Origin: VGCC01 sp044375955 | GTDB lineage: Bacteria > Actinomycetota > Actinomycetes > S36-B12 | Direction: 5' to 3' | Assembly (NCBI GenBank): GCA_044375955.1 | Contig: JBILLS010000004.1 | Location: 1 to 64,000, forward strand | DNA: 64,000 nucleotides | Part shown: piece after piece, positions 39,086 through 48,291 of the stretch | Layout: each line of letters opens with the position of its first letter | Position numbering within the stretch: the first letter of the stretch is position 1 | Program-made: the position numbers and the translations under genes | The notes under the pieces: model-generated | What the model was told of the DNA's origin: nothing | Database searches by the model: none | What the model saw: only the letters and a program-made list of their open reading frames with translations

Positions 39086-40101
39086 TACTCGTCCGGCGGG
39101 GTCTCGGTTGCCGAAGCCTGATTGATCCGGTTCACGTGGGAGACGATCCCGCCGATCAATGCGATCTGCGCCGTCGCGTCGACGCCGCGCACCGCCTCGT
39201 GCGCCTCGGTGCGCCCGAGGGAGGTGGCCGGATCCTCGGCGGCGACGTTCTCGGCCGCCATCGCGATGAGGTCGGCCAGGGGGTTCACGGCTTCCGGTGG
39301 CAGGTTCGAGGGGCCCTGGCCGCGGAGGTCCGCGGCGAGGGAGAGCACCCGGGCGCTCATGGTCTGATTCGCGGTCATCGTCGCTTCGAGTCGCTCGACG
39401 TCGGTTGCCGACGTGCGGGGGTTCCAGCGACGGTTGCGGCTCAGGTCTTCGAACTGCACGGCGAGTCCGAGTACCCGGTTGCGTAACTCCACGGCCTCGT
39501 CGAATCGGGTGTTCGCGATGGCAGGAGTGAGCCCGTCACGGAGGTCCTGCGCGATCTGATTGAGCAGGTCGCTCAATGCCTGCTGGACCTCGTCCATTTC
39601 TGTGCGCAGCGCCCGCGACTCCTTGGTCGGTGCGGTGAGGAGGGTGGCGATCAATGCGAATACCGCCCCCACACCCACACCGAGGAAGCGCTCGACGGCG
39701 AGTTCGGTGGTCAGGTGCGTGCCCACGACGAGGATCACCGTGACGGCGAGGCTCGCCGCGACGAACGGGGATTCCTCCGGTGATGCGATGCGCATGATGC
39801 GCGCCATCGCGAAGGACAGCAGCACGAGCAGCAGGATGACGATCGGGTTGCTGCCGATCAGCGACACGATTCCCAGAGCGATCGCGCCACCGATGAGGGC
39901 ACCGAGCACCTGGAACAGGCTTTCCTTGATGGCGCTGTGGAAGGTGACCCGGACACCCACGACCGCAGTGATCGCCGCAGGCACGGCCGCCGTGTACGGG
40001 ATGAGTTCGGCCACGACGTAGGCCGCGAACGCGGCAACGGACGTGAAGACCGCAAGACGAAGGTAGGCGCTATCGAGTGCCTTGGTCCACGGTGTGCTCA
40101 C
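39085..40101 (-). CDS. FUSC-family membrane protein in the thiamine operon
   Basis: 338 aa, GTG start overlapping the ABC ATPase stop by 4 nt. The N-half has six membrane segments: YTAAVPAAITAVVGVRVTFH, SLFQVLGALIGGAIALGIV and the rest. The C-half is soluble and helical with many Glu/Asp, typical of aromatic acid exporter (ArAE) proteins with a cytoplasmic bundle. It is the last gene of a riboswitch-controlled thiamine transport operon, so a role in pyrimidine or thiazole moiety export or thiamine tolerance is possible. This is inference. Confidence 0.82.
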   Translation of the reverse strand: MSTPWTKALDSAYLRLAVFTSVAAFAAYVVAELIPYTAAVPAAITAVVGVRVTFHSAIKESLFQVLGALIGGAIALGIVSLIGSNPIVILLLVLLSFAMARIMRIASPEESPFVAASLAVTVILVVGTHLTTELAVERFLGVGVGAVFALIATLLTAPTKESRALRTEMDEVQQALSDLLNQIAQDLRDGLTPAIANTRFDEAVELRNRVLGLAVQFEDLSRNRRWNPRTSATDVERLEATMTANQTMSARVLSLAADLRGQGPSNLPPEAVNPLADLIAMAAENVAAEDPATSLGRTEAHEAVRGVDATAQIALIGGIVSHVNRINQASATETPPDE

Positions 40102-40721
40102 CAGGACAGTATCTCGCTGCAGAGCAGCGCAGCCTCCTCCGGATCGTGCGTCACGTGGATCGCCGGGATGCCCAGGGATTCGATGCGCTCGCGGGTCTCG
40201 CGCGCGAGCCGGCGTCGGAGGGGGGCATCCAATGCACTGAAGGGTTCATCCAGGAGCAGGGCGCGTGGGCCCGGTGCGATCGCCCTGGCCAGCGCCACCC
40301 GCTGTGCCTGACCGCCCGACAGTGTCTCGATCGAGCGTTGCCCGTACCCCTCGAGTCCGATCCAGTCCAGGAGTTCGGTGGCCCGCTCGCGCGCCCGCTC
40401 GCGTGGGAGGTGCTGGCGTCGCAATCCGTACGCCACGTTGTCGACCACGGACAGGTGGTCGAAGAGCAGGGGCTCTTGGAACACCAGGCCGATCCGCCGT
40501 TCGTCGATGCGGGCATCGGTGATGCGCCGACCGTCGAGGACGATCTCGCCGCCGAGCGCCGGGATCACGCCGGCGATCGTCGCGAGCAGGGTGGACTTCC
40601 CACATCCGCTGGGTCCGAGCACCCCGAGGATGTGACCGGGCGGGATATGCACGCGCAGTGGGTCACGCAACGGCGTGCCGTATCCGATCACCAGTTCCTC
40701 GAGGCGGAGGCCGTCGTTCAT
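40098..40721 (-). CDS. thiQ: Thiamine ABC transporter ATP-binding protein (ThiQ-like)
   Basis: 207 aa from ATG 40721, overlapping the permease stop by 4 nt. Walker A GPSGCGKST, Q-loop VFQEPLLFDHL, signature LSGGQAQRVALARA, Walker B ALLLDEPFSALD and the H-loop HVTHDPEEA. Short for its class. Powers the permease; substrate assigned from the riboswitch and binding protein. Confidence 0.9.
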   Translation of the reverse strand: MNDGLRLEELVIGYGTPLRDPLRVHIPPGHILGVLGPSGCGKSTLLATIAGVIPALGGEIVLDGRRITDARIDERRIGLVFQEPLLFDHLSVVDNVAYGLRRQHLPRERARERATELLDWIGLEGYGQRSIETLSGGQAQRVALARAIAPGPRALLLDEPFSALDAPLRRRLARETRERIESLGIPAIHVTHDPEEAALLCSEILSW

Positions 40722-42298
40722 GTCGTCACCCCGCGTCGGCGTCCGAGTCGATCGATCGCGAGAACGAGGACGAGTGTCGCGATCATCAACACCACCGACA
40801 AGCATGCTGCCACCCCGAACGGCGCATCACCCGGTCGTCCGAGCAGGCGTTCGATCAATACGGGCACGGTGGGGGAGTCTGCTCGCGTGAGCACCGATGC
40901 GGCACCGAATTCACCGAGGGACACGGCGGCCGCGAGTCCACCGGCGGCGATCATCACGACCCGCACGACGGGGCCGTAGCAGGTCCACCATGCGCGCCCG
41001 GGTCGAGCACCGAGTGAGGCCGCGACGAAACCACGCTGGGGACTCGTGCTCGCGAGGGCGGGGGTCGCGGCCGCGATCACCAGTGGAACCGCCACGAGTG
41101 CATGCGCGATGGGAACCAGGAGCCCGGTTGCCCGCAGATCCAGGGGTGCGCGTCCGAAGGCGAGCAGGGTCCCGAGTCCGAGGGTTGCTGCCGAGACGCC
41201 GAGGGGCAGGAGGCCCACACCGGCGACCGCGCGTCCCACCCGGTGGGTGAGTGCCGAGGCGGCCGCGAGACCACCGATAAGTGCCGCGATCACGCCTGTC
41301 ACGAGCGCGATGCCCACGCTGCGCACCAACGCATCACGCGGGGAGCCGACGCCCAGGGCCCCGACCGCGAGTTCGGACCACCACGCCAACGTCCACCCGC
41401 CCTCCACGCGGATCGAGGCGATCGCCATGGTGAGCAGCGGGGCGAGCAGCGCACCGCTCACGATGAGTGCCCCCGTGATCACCGTGATCCGAACGCTTCG
41501 GCGCGCGGGCGGGGAGGGAGGTGTATCCCGTCCACGCGAGGGTGTGGAGGACAGGCGCGTGGTGAGGACCAGGACGGCCACCACCACCGCGAGTTGCACG
41601 AGTGCGGCTGCGACCGCACCCGGGAAGTCGAGAAGCACGGAGGTTCGTCGCACGATCACCGACTCCAGTGTGCGCACGCTGCCGTCACCTGCGATGGCGA
41701 TGATCCCGAGTGAGGTGAAGCAGAACACGAATACGACGGCCCCGGCCGCAGCGATCGATGACCGCAGTGCAGGGAGGGTGACGGTCCAGAACGCTGTCAG
41801 TGGTCGCGCGCCGAGCGTCCGCGCGACCGCCGTGGCCCGCGGGTCCAGTCGCGACCACCGGGCGCCGACGATGCGGATCACCACGGCGAGGTTGACGTAG
41901 ACATGTGCCAGGACGACCAGGGCGAGTCCCTGGTCGAGGACATCGCCGAGCAGGGTGCGCAGGGCGAGTGCGACGACGACGGTCGGGAGCACGAACGGCA
42001 CCGTCGCCAGGGCGATGAGCGCGCGGCGCCCGGGGAAGGTGAACCGGTAGAGCAGCGCGGTGATGGGAAGTCCGATGATCAGGGTTAGCGCGACGCTGAG
42101 ACCCGCCTGCGCCGTGGCGTCGATCGCCACTTCCCACAATCGGCTGTCGACGAACGCGGTGAACATCGCGGGGTCCGCCACCACGGTGCCGAGGGCGATG
42201 AGCGGCACGATCAGGAAGATCGCGAGGAAACCCGCGGGTAGCAACCACGCGAGCCGCAGGCCGACCGGGACGGTCAGCGTCCCAGGATCTCGCCCCAC
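40718..42298 (-). CDS. thiP: Thiamine ABC transporter permease (ThiP-like)
   Basis: 526 aa, GTG start. It carries two permease domains in one chain, each with an EAA-like loop: ATAVARTLGARPLTAFWTVT and QRGFVAASLGARPGRAWWT. About twelve membrane segments. ThiP of enterobacteria has the same double layout. The start overlaps the end of the binding protein by 25 bp. Confidence 0.9.
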   Translation of the reverse strand: MGRDPGTLTVPVGLRLAWLLPAGFLAIFLIVPLIALGTVVADPAMFTAFVDSRLWEVAIDATAQAGLSVALTLIIGLPITALLYRFTFPGRRALIALATVPFVLPTVVVALALRTLLGDVLDQGLALVVLAHVYVNLAVVIRIVGARWSRLDPRATAVARTLGARPLTAFWTVTLPALRSSIAAAGAVVFVFCFTSLGIIAIAGDGSVRTLESVIVRRTSVLLDFPGAVAAALVQLAVVVAVLVLTTRLSSTPSRGRDTPPSPPARRSVRITVITGALIVSGALLAPLLTMAIASIRVEGGWTLAWWSELAVGALGVGSPRDALVRSVGIALVTGVIAALIGGLAAASALTHRVGRAVAGVGLLPLGVSAATLGLGTLLAFGRAPLDLRATGLLVPIAHALVAVPLVIAAATPALASTSPQRGFVAASLGARPGRAWWTCYGPVVRVVMIAAGGLAAAVSLGEFGAASVLTRADSPTVPVLIERLLGRPGDAPFGVAACLSVVLMIATLVLVLAIDRLGRRRGVTT

Positions 42299-43320
42299 CG
42301 TGCCAACCAGTCATCGAGATTCCCTGCGATCTCCTGCGCGGGGATCTGCTCGGGGTCCTCCACCTGCGCGGCGAAGTCGGTGAACACCTGCGGGAGTGCG
42401 GCGTCCGAGCGAGCCGGGAAGACGAACATGTTCAACGGGATGTCTTCCTGCACCGGTGTGCTGAGCAACCAGTCGATCAGGAGGCGTGCGCCCTGCGGAT
42501 TCTGGGCGCCGGCGAGGACCCCGGCGTACTCGATCTGCCGGTAGCAGCCGTCGGTGAGGACCGACGTCGAGGGTCGTGTGGGTGGAGTCCCCTCGGCGAA
42601 GACGATCTCTGCCGGAGGGCTGGTCGCGTACGAGACCACCAGTGGGCGGTCGCCTCCCGCGGGAGTGAAGTCCGAGTAGTAGGCATCGGTCCACGATCCC
42701 GCGACTTTCACGCCGTTGTCCCGCAGTGCGGACCAGTAGTCCGTCCATGAGTCGCCGAACCGCGAGATCGTTGCGAGCAGGAACGCCAATCCTGGCGACG
42801 AGGTCGCGGGATCCTGCACCACGAGCAGGTCCCGATACGTCGGTGTGGTGAGCTCCTCGAGGGATGTGGGTGGTGCGATTCCCGTGCGCGCGAACCACGC
42901 ATCGTCGATGTTGATGCACACGTCACCGAAGTCGATCGGGGTGACCGCGTCGGTGTCGAGGTAGGAAGCAATGGCCGGGATGATCTGGTCGCGTCCGATC
43001 GCGGTGTACGGCTCGAACACACCCGCGTCGATCGCTTTCTGCACCAGGGTGTTGTCCGCGCCGAAGAGGACATCCGCGGTAGGTGCTCCCGCGGCGAGCA
43101 CCGCCCCGGCCACCATCGAGCCGGCATCACCGCCGGAGAGGACTTCGACGTCGATCCCGGTCGCTTGAGTGAAGGAGGCAAGGACGTCCTCGCTGAGCAG
43201 GAAGGAATCGTGGGCGAGGAGGCGCACGGTGTCTCCCGGTTCGGCGACCTCGGGAGTACCGGAGGAGCAGCCCACAACGATCAGGCCGCAGAGAGCAAGA
43301 CCGACGATGCGACGGACCAT
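42274..43320 (-). CDS. tbpA: Thiamine-binding lipoprotein (TbpA-like)
   Basis: 348 aa from ATG 43320, placed 9 nt after GAGGG, which is part of the riboswitch 3' end. The lipobox LIVVGCSS gives a lipid-anchored Cys. Solute-binding protein of the ThiB/iron type: VRLLAHDSFLLSEDVLASF, ADVLFGADNTLVQKAIDAGV and PIDFGDVCINID. Binds thiamine outside the membrane. Confidence 0.9.
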   Translation of the reverse strand: MVRRIVGLALCGLIVVGCSSGTPEVAEPGDTVRLLAHDSFLLSEDVLASFTQATGIDVEVLSGGDAGSMVAGAVLAAGAPTADVLFGADNTLVQKAIDAGVFEPYTAIGRDQIIPAIASYLDTDAVTPIDFGDVCINIDDAWFARTGIAPPTSLEELTTPTYRDLLVVQDPATSSPGLAFLLATISRFGDSWTDYWSALRDNGVKVAGSWTDAYYSDFTPAGGDRPLVVSYATSPPAEIVFAEGTPPTRPSTSVLTDGCYRQIEYAGVLAGAQNPQGARLLIDWLLSTPVQEDIPLNMFVFPARSDAALPQVFTDFAAQVEDPEQIPAQEIAGNLDDWLARWGEILGR

Positions 43321-43328
43321 GACCACCA

Positions 43329-43419
43329 TCCCTCACGCTGGCATTACCCAGTTCAGGTTCAGTGGGTCGGCAGAAGCGTCTGCCCTCTCAGCCCACCGAT
43401 CTCGTGAGCTCCCCGGGTG
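43329..43419 (-). promoter_or_regulatory. TPP riboswitch (THI element)
   Basis: Minus-strand sequence holds the conserved CTGAGAGGG (43383-43391), GAACCTGAACTGGGTAATG (about 43342-43360) and CCAGCGTGAGGGA, in the right order and spacing. It ends in the GAGGG ribosome site of tbpA, so TPP probably blocks translation. A TACACT -10 (43425-43430) lies just before it. Confidence 0.95.
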
Positions 43420-43467
43420 ATACGAGTGTACGACGCGACGGACCGATCGGCCGCGCGGAAGGCGCAG

Positions 43468-43543
43468 TGGTGGGCCCAACCGGACTCGAACCGATGACAT
43501 CTTCCTTGTAAGGGAAGCGCTCTACCAACTGAGCTATGGGCCC
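43468..43543 (-). tRNA. tRNA-Val (anticodon TAC)
   Basis: Cloverleaf on the minus strand: acceptor GGGCCCA / TGGGCCC, D-arm GCTCAGTTGGTAGAGC, anticodon stem CTTCC / GGAAG with loop CTTACAA (anticodon TAC, reads GTA), T-arm ATCGG-TTCGAGT-CCGGT. The 3' CCA is encoded. Confidence 0.95.
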
Positions 43544-43586
43544 GCAGGGAGGCTACCGATCCTGAGGGCCTGGGAATCCCGCTGGG

Positions 43587-43592
43587 TAGCCT
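43587..43592 (+). promoter_or_regulatory. -10 box of the Nif3-family gene (leaderless)
   Basis: TAGCCT followed by 6 nt and then ATG 43599. The transcript should start at the start codon; no ribosome site is seen. Confidence 0.5.
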
Positions 43593-43598
43593 GCGGTC

Positions 43599-44420
43599 AT
43601 GGCATGCACCGTGGGCGATGTGCGTGCCGTGATGCGCCGCCACTATCCCGAGGAGTGGGCGGCCGACTGGGATGCCGTCGGATTGGTCTGCGGCGACCCC
43701 CGGGCATCCGTTCGGCGGATCCTGCTCGCCGTGGACCCTGCTTCCTCGGTGGTCGACGAGGCCCTGCTGGTGCAGGCGGACATGATCATCACCCACCACC
43801 CGCTGTTCCTGCACGGTGTGCACGCGGTCACTCCGGAGACGGCGGGTGGATCCGTCGTCCACACACTCATCAGCCATGGAATCGCCCTCTACTGCGCACA
43901 CACGAACGCCGACCACGCCTCGCCGGGAGTATCGGATGCGCTGGCGGCGGCCCTCGGCGTCCACGACACCGTGCCGGTGCAGATCACGGGTGGCGAGGGC
44001 GTGGGAGTGGGGCGCATCGGACGCATCGGTGACCCGTGCAGCCTGCGGGAGTTCGCAGTGCGTGTGACCGGATCCCTCCCCGCAACCGTGCAGGGGATTC
44101 GCGTGGCGGGAGACCTGGACCGCGTCGTGACGACCGTGGCCGTCTGTGGGGGAGCCGGTGATTCACTCCTCGAGACGATCGGAAGCAGCGCGGATGTGTA
44201 CGTGACATCGGATCTGCGTCATCACCGTGCACAGGATCATCTGGCCGCAGGAGGCAGTGCGCTGATCGATGTGGCGCACTGGGCGAGTGAGTGGCCGTGG
44301 TTGCACCAGGCGGCCGAGCTGCTCCGGAATGACCCTACCCTGCACGGGGTGGATATCGGGGTCTCCACCATCGTCACAGATCCCTGGACGGCCACAGTGA
44401 GGAGCGACGATGAAGGCTGA
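43599..44420 (+). CDS. Nif3-like dinuclear metal centre protein
   Basis: 273 aa. Conserved metal ligands in DMIITHHPLFLHG, HTNADHASPG and DVAHWASEWPW (His/Glu at the C-terminus). Length fits the short form without the central PII-like insertion. Family members hold two metals in a hexamer; the reaction is not established (one member has GTP cyclohydrolase activity). Coupled to the zinc-ribbon gene by an 11-bp overlap, as in mycobacteria. Confidence 0.92.
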   Translation: MACTVGDVRAVMRRHYPEEWAADWDAVGLVCGDPRASVRRILLAVDPASSVVDEALLVQADMIITHHPLFLHGVHAVTPETAGGSVVHTLISHGIALYCAHTNADHASPGVSDALAAALGVHDTVPVQITGGEGVGVGRIGRIGDPCSLREFAVRVTGSLPATVQGIRVAGDLDRVVTTVAVCGGAGDSLLETIGSSADVYVTSDLRHHRAQDHLAAGGSALIDVAHWASEWPWLHQAAELLRNDPTLHGVDIGVSTIVTDPWTATVRSDDEG

Positions 44421-45156
44421 TCCATCCGCGCAGCTCGCGCTCCTTCAGGTCCAGGAGCGCGATACCCGGCTCACGCAGCTCGATCACAAGGCGACGAATC
44501 TCCCCGAGCGGAGTGAGCTCGCTGCGGTCGATGAACGCCTCGATCGCCTCCGCAAGGAGATCGTCGCTGCGCACACCATCGTCTCCGACCTCGAGACCGA
44601 GCAGCGCCGAGCCGATGCCGATGTGGACCTGGTCCGGGAGCGTGCGCGCAAGGACCGTGAACTCCTGGACTCCGGCAGCATCGGTGACCCGAAGCAGTTG
44701 CAGAACCTGCAACATGAGTTGGAGTCACTCGCTCGACGACAGTCCGACCTCGAGGACGTCGAACTCGAGATCATGGAGCGGCTCGAGGGTGCTGGGAAAG
44801 CAGTCGCCGTGCTCACCGCCGAGCAGGCCGAGCTTGCCGCGACGCGTGCGGACCTCGATGCGGCCATCGCGGCACAGATGTCCGTCATCGACGCCGAGCG
44901 CGCGACCGTGACCGAGGAACGGCACCGGATCGCAGGCGAACTCCCCGGTGATCTCCTGGCCCTCTACGAGAAAGTCCGCGCGGATCACGGCGGCCTGGGT
45001 GCCGCACCCCTCCACCGGGGTCGGTGTGAGGGCTGCCACCTCCAACTCCCGCCCCAGGAATTGGTGGATATCGCTGCGGCCCCCGCCGATGAGGTGCTGC
45101 GCTGCGAAGAGTGTCGACGCATCCTGGTGCGCACCCCGGAGTCGGGACTGGGCTGA
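44410..45156 (+). CDS. Coiled-coil protein with C4 zinc ribbon
   Basis: 248 aa. Long coiled coil (about residues 10-170) with heptads rich in Leu, Glu and Arg, then RGRCEGCHLQLPPQEL and RCEECRRILVRT, whose four Cys (two CxxC) form a zinc ribbon. The family is conserved between nif3 and rnhA-like genes in actinobacteria. It may bind nucleic acid; not proven. Confidence 0.9.
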   Translation: MKADPSAQLALLQVQERDTRLTQLDHKATNLPERSELAAVDERLDRLRKEIVAAHTIVSDLETEQRRADADVDLVRERARKDRELLDSGSIGDPKQLQNLQHELESLARRQSDLEDVELEIMERLEGAGKAVAVLTAEQAELAATRADLDAAIAAQMSVIDAERATVTEERHRIAGELPGDLLALYEKVRADHGGLGAAPLHRGRCEGCHLQLPPQELVDIAAAPADEVLRCEECRRILVRTPESGLG

Positions 45157-46376
45157 TGTCTGCGCGCCTCATCGTCGAAGCCGACGGCGGATCCCGTGGA
45201 AACCCCGGACCCGCGGCCTACGGCGCCGTGGTCCGAGACGCCGACTCGGGAGACGTTCTTGTCGAATCCGCGGAGTTCATCGGGGAAGCCACGAACAACG
45301 TCGCCGAGTATCGGGGCCTCATCGCGGGCCTCGTGCTCGCCAGAAACATCGACCCTGCTGCCACCGTGGATGTGCGCCTGGATTCGAAATTGATCGTGGA
45401 GCAGATGTCTGGTCGCTGGAAGATCAAGCACCCGGACATGCGTGCGCTCGCGCTCGAGGCGCGCGACGTCCTGCCCGTGGACCAGGTGACCTACTCCTGG
45501 GTGGGTCGATCCCTTAACTTCCGTGCCGACGCACTGGTCAATGAGGTGCTCGATCAGACCCTCGGTGGGGGAGCGACCACGGTCCATCGCGAAGGCGCAG
45601 CCGTTGCTCGCGCGGCGACCACGCGCGCGGAGGATGTCGTCGGCTCAGCACTCGAGGCGCAGGCGCAGGCATTGGTCAAAGAGGCCGTGGCGGCGCGTCC
45701 AGGCAACGTCATGATCGGGTGGGAGGACATCGGCGAACCGACCACCACCCATCTCGCCCGGCACGGCGCTACGCAGTTCTCCCTCGAACGCCGATTCAGT
45801 GGAGGGGGCGGGTACGACCCTCCCCTGGCCCCGCTGGGTATCGCGCAGGCGGAGGCTCTCGCCGCCGAGGTTGTGCGGCGTGGCACCGCCCAACGCATCG
45901 TCGCCTCACCGCTTCTCCGGGCGCAGCAGACAGCGCAGGTCGTATCCGAGGCCACCGGTCTGCACGTCGACGTCGTCGACAACTTCCGCGAGTGCGATTT
46001 CGGTGAATGGGACGGGTTGACCCTCGCAGAGGTGCGGGAACGCTGGCCCGAAGAGCTCTCCGAATGGCTCGGGTCGATGTCGATCGCGCCGCCGGGTGGT
46101 GAGTCCTTCGAGCAGTTGCGCACCCGGGTGCTCGCGGCCCGTCAGCACGTGCTCGACACATACCCGGGCGAGGACGTCTTGGTGGTCGCGCACGTCTCGC
46201 CGATCAAGGTGCTCGTAGGCATGGCGATCGATGCACCGTTGAGCAGCATGTACCGGATGGAACTACCGCCCTGCTCCCTGACGACGCTCGCCTGGTTCCC
46301 GGATGGGAACTCCTCGATGTTCTCCTTCGCCGAGGCGGGGCATCTCAGCGAGGTCAAGGCGCCGCCGGGCACGTGA
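45156..46376 (+). CDS. Bifunctional RNase HI / histidine phosphatase
   Basis: 406 aa from ATG 45156, sharing a base with the previous stop. RNase H domain (about 1-130): EADGGSRGNPG (first Asp), NNVAEYRGL (Glu), VDVRLDSKLIVEQM (Asp). A linker rich in Ala (about 140-185) leads to a histidine phosphatase: HLARHGATQFSLERRF with the RHG motif and VVAHVSPIKVLVG with the second His. The layout equals Rv2228c of M. tuberculosis, reported to have RNase H and alpha-ribazole phosphatase activity. Confidence 0.93.
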   Translation: MSARLIVEADGGSRGNPGPAAYGAVVRDADSGDVLVESAEFIGEATNNVAEYRGLIAGLVLARNIDPAATVDVRLDSKLIVEQMSGRWKIKHPDMRALALEARDVLPVDQVTYSWVGRSLNFRADALVNEVLDQTLGGGATTVHREGAAVARAATTRAEDVVGSALEAQAQALVKEAVAARPGNVMIGWEDIGEPTTTHLARHGATQFSLERRFSGGGGYDPPLAPLGIAQAEALAAEVVRRGTAQRIVASPLLRAQQTAQVVSEATGLHVDVVDNFRECDFGEWDGLTLAEVRERWPEELSEWLGSMSIAPPGGESFEQLRTRVLAARQHVLDTYPGEDVLVVAHVSPIKVLVGMAIDAPLSSMYRMELPPCSLTTLAWFPDGNSSMFSFAEAGHLSEVKAPPGT

Positions 46377-46402
46377 GGGGCCGGTCGAACCGACCCCTCA
46401 CG
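46372..46402. terminator. Terminator after the RNase H gene
   Basis: CGTGAGGGG (46372-46380) pairs with CCCCTCACG (46394-46402). It includes the last bases of the RNase H gene and lies between convergent genes. Confidence 0.7.
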
Positions 46403-46407
46403 TCGAG

Positions 46408-46983
46408 CTAGCTGCGTCCCCCGAGCAGTCCGTGCCCCCGATGCTTTCCGCGCTCAGGGCGCTCGGCGATCGCTGCCTTGACTGCATCGGCTTGGGCCTG
46501 GCTGAGGGTTCCCTTGGAGACGAGTGTCGCGAGAACGGCGCTCAGTTCCGCAGCCTTCTCCGCGCGATGCTCGGTGCGCGATGATGCGCGCTCGGTTCTC
46601 AGTGCATCGTGTACCGCGCGCAGTTGCTCGCGTGTCACGGTGCCTTCGTCGATGAGGTCGCGCAACCCGTCACGATCTGCGGCGGCGATCGATGAGGCCT
46701 GCGCCGATGTGAGAGTGCCCGCGGTGACCAGAGATGCCAGCGCTGCATCGCGCGCCGCTTTCCTCTCTGCGAGGTGATCGGCACGGTCGGACTCGTGTGC
46801 TGCTTTGAGTGCATCCTTGACCGCCGAGAGTTGGGCGGACGTCACGGTGCCGTTAGCGACCAACGTGGAGAGCGGGCCGTTGCCCCGGTCGTGGGCCTGG
46901 GCCGTCGATGCCCCAGCAAGAACGAGTCCGATACTCGTGAGCACGGCTGTCGTTCCGATGGCTACGCGTCGTGTGCGATTCAT
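46408..46983 (-). CDS. Secreted protein with four LxxLV-GT-T-AQ repeats
   Basis: 191 aa from ATG 46983 (AAGGGA before it). Signal peptide of about 31 residues, cut after STAQAHD-like AQA. The mature part carries four copies of a helical unit: LSTLVANGTVTSAQLSAV, LASLVTAGTLTSAQASSI, LRDLIDEGTVTREQLRAV, LATLVSKGTLSQAQADAV, joined by charged Ala/Glu/Arg helices. The tail is basic with Gly/His (GKHRGHGLLGGRS). I do not know the function; the repeat looks like small helix-turn-helix hairpins found in several secreted actinobacterial proteins. Confidence 0.78.
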   Translation of the reverse strand: MNRTRRVAIGTTAVLTSIGLVLAGASTAQAHDRGNGPLSTLVANGTVTSAQLSAVKDALKAAHESDRADHLAERKAARDAALASLVTAGTLTSAQASSIAAADRDGLRDLIDEGTVTREQLRAVHDALRTERASSRTEHRAEKAAELSAVLATLVSKGTLSQAQADAVKAAIAERPERGKHRGHGLLGGRS

Positions 46984-47082
46984 TGTCGATCCCTTCCCTC
47001 GGACGGGTGCCCGAGCGCTGAGATCAGTCTGCGTCGGCGACATCCGAGGAAGCGCTGGGAGACATTCGAGCCATGTAAGCAA

Positions 47083-47880
47083 TCACAGGTCCTTGACGAT
47101 GATGTCCAGGGTGGTCGCTCCCTTTCCCCCGCCGCGCCCCTCCTCGACCCGGTACCCCAGGGATCGCAGAGCCGATATGAGGTTCTCGATCGAGCGCGGC
47201 TCCTTTGCAAGAGTGAGCAGCCCTGCTGTCAGGCGCCCCTTGGTCGCTTTGTTGTGGTGGCTGACTACGCTCAGCGTGCCTCGCCGATCCTGGAGTATCC
47301 GCAGCGCGACAGCGCGACCCGCGCATGACTGCGGGAGGGGGGCGAGCTTCTCGTAGGCACCCGAGCGCATGTCCACGATGACTCCCTTCTCCTCACCGAT
47401 CGCCGCACCCACCACCTTCGACCACACCTGGGTGAGGGGTGGGAGTCCCGGAAGGCGACTGTCCGCGCTGAAGCGGTAGGCGGGGATGCGATCACTGGGC
47501 CGCACCAAGCCCCATAGCGCCGAGGAGATCGCGATGCGGGAGTCCGCTCGTTTTCGCGCAGCAGAAGGGAGCGAGTCGAAATCCAGGGCGTCGTAGAGCA
47601 CCCCGGAGTACACCTCGATGGCGGGTGCGGTGGGCGCGGTGCGCAGGCGCGCGTTCTGCTCGATGAGCGCGCGCTGCGTGCCTGTCACCCCGATGGCCGT
47701 CGCAGCCCGTGACGGGGAGGAGGCGCAGAGGTCCACCAGGGCGTCGAGTACCTGGCGACGGGCCGCGTTCATGCCGGGCCAGGTGAGCGATTTCAGTGCC
47801 ACCCGGGGGCCTGTCTCCGGTGCGCGTTTCCCCTCGGACGGGGGCAGCAGGATGAGCACTGAACGACGGTATTGGGTCAT
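47083..47880 (-). CDS. yaaA: YaaA-family peroxide stress protein
   Basis: 265 aa from ATG 47880. ILLPPSEGKR at the N-terminus, AIEVYSGVLYDALDF, and SVVSHHNKATKGRL with the basic DNA-binding region. In E. coli YaaA lowers free iron and protects DNA during peroxide stress. The end is extended with Gly/Arg/Lys (EGRGGGKGATTLD). The longer frame upstream runs through the RNase P RNA and is rejected. Confidence 0.88.
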   Translation of the reverse strand: MTQYRRSVLILLPPSEGKRAPETGPRVALKSLTWPGMNAARRQVLDALVDLCASSPSRAATAIGVTGTQRALIEQNARLRTAPTAPAIEVYSGVLYDALDFDSLPSAARKRADSRIAISSALWGLVRPSDRIPAYRFSADSRLPGLPPLTQVWSKVVGAAIGEEKGVIVDMRSGAYEKLAPLPQSCAGRAVALRILQDRRGTLSVVSHHNKATKGRLTAGLLTLAKEPRSIENLISALRSLGYRVEEGRGGGKGATTLDIIVKDL

Positions 47881-47923
47881 GACCACGTCCGCCCGTTGCG
47901 TGCGGGCGTACTCTTGTCGAGGA

Positions 47924-48287
47924 CGAGTCGGCCGGGTGATCGCGGCGCGCAAGCGTCGAGGAAAGTCCGGCCTCCACAGGGCAGGGTGGTGGGTAACACC
48001 CACCCGGGGAAACCCGCGGGAAAGTGCAACAGAAAGTAGACCGCCTCGAGAAATCGAGGTAAGGGTGAAACGGTGGTGTAAGAGACCACCAGCACCGCAG
48101 GTGACTGCGGTGGCTAGGCAAACCCCACCCGGAGCAAGGTCAAGCGGATCGGGCAACCGATCCAGGCGGAAGAGTGGCCCGCTCACATTCCGCTGGTAGA
48201 CCGCACCAGGTCATCGGCAACGGTGATCGCAGATGGATGGTCACCCTCCGCGTAGCGGAGACAGAAGCCGGCTTACAGGCCGACTCG
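47924..48287 (+). ncRNA. rnpB: RNase P RNA (type A)
   Basis: P1 pairs CGAGTCGGCC (47924-47933) with GGCCGACTCG (48278-48287). The conserved core is present: GAGGAAAGTCCGGCCTCCAC near the 5' end, ACAGAAAGTAGACCGCC, GGTAAGGGTGAAACGGTG, and AGACAGAAGCCGGCTTACAG near the 3' end. About 364 nt. Plus strand, divergent from yaaA. It is the catalytic part of the enzyme that matures tRNA 5' ends. Confidence 0.96.
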
Positions 48288-48291
48288 TCCC

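Noticed and set aside
47881..48186. N-terminal extension of YaaA
   Set aside because: It would run through the RNase P RNA; the family N-terminus (ILLPPSEGK) begins a few residues after ATG 47880.
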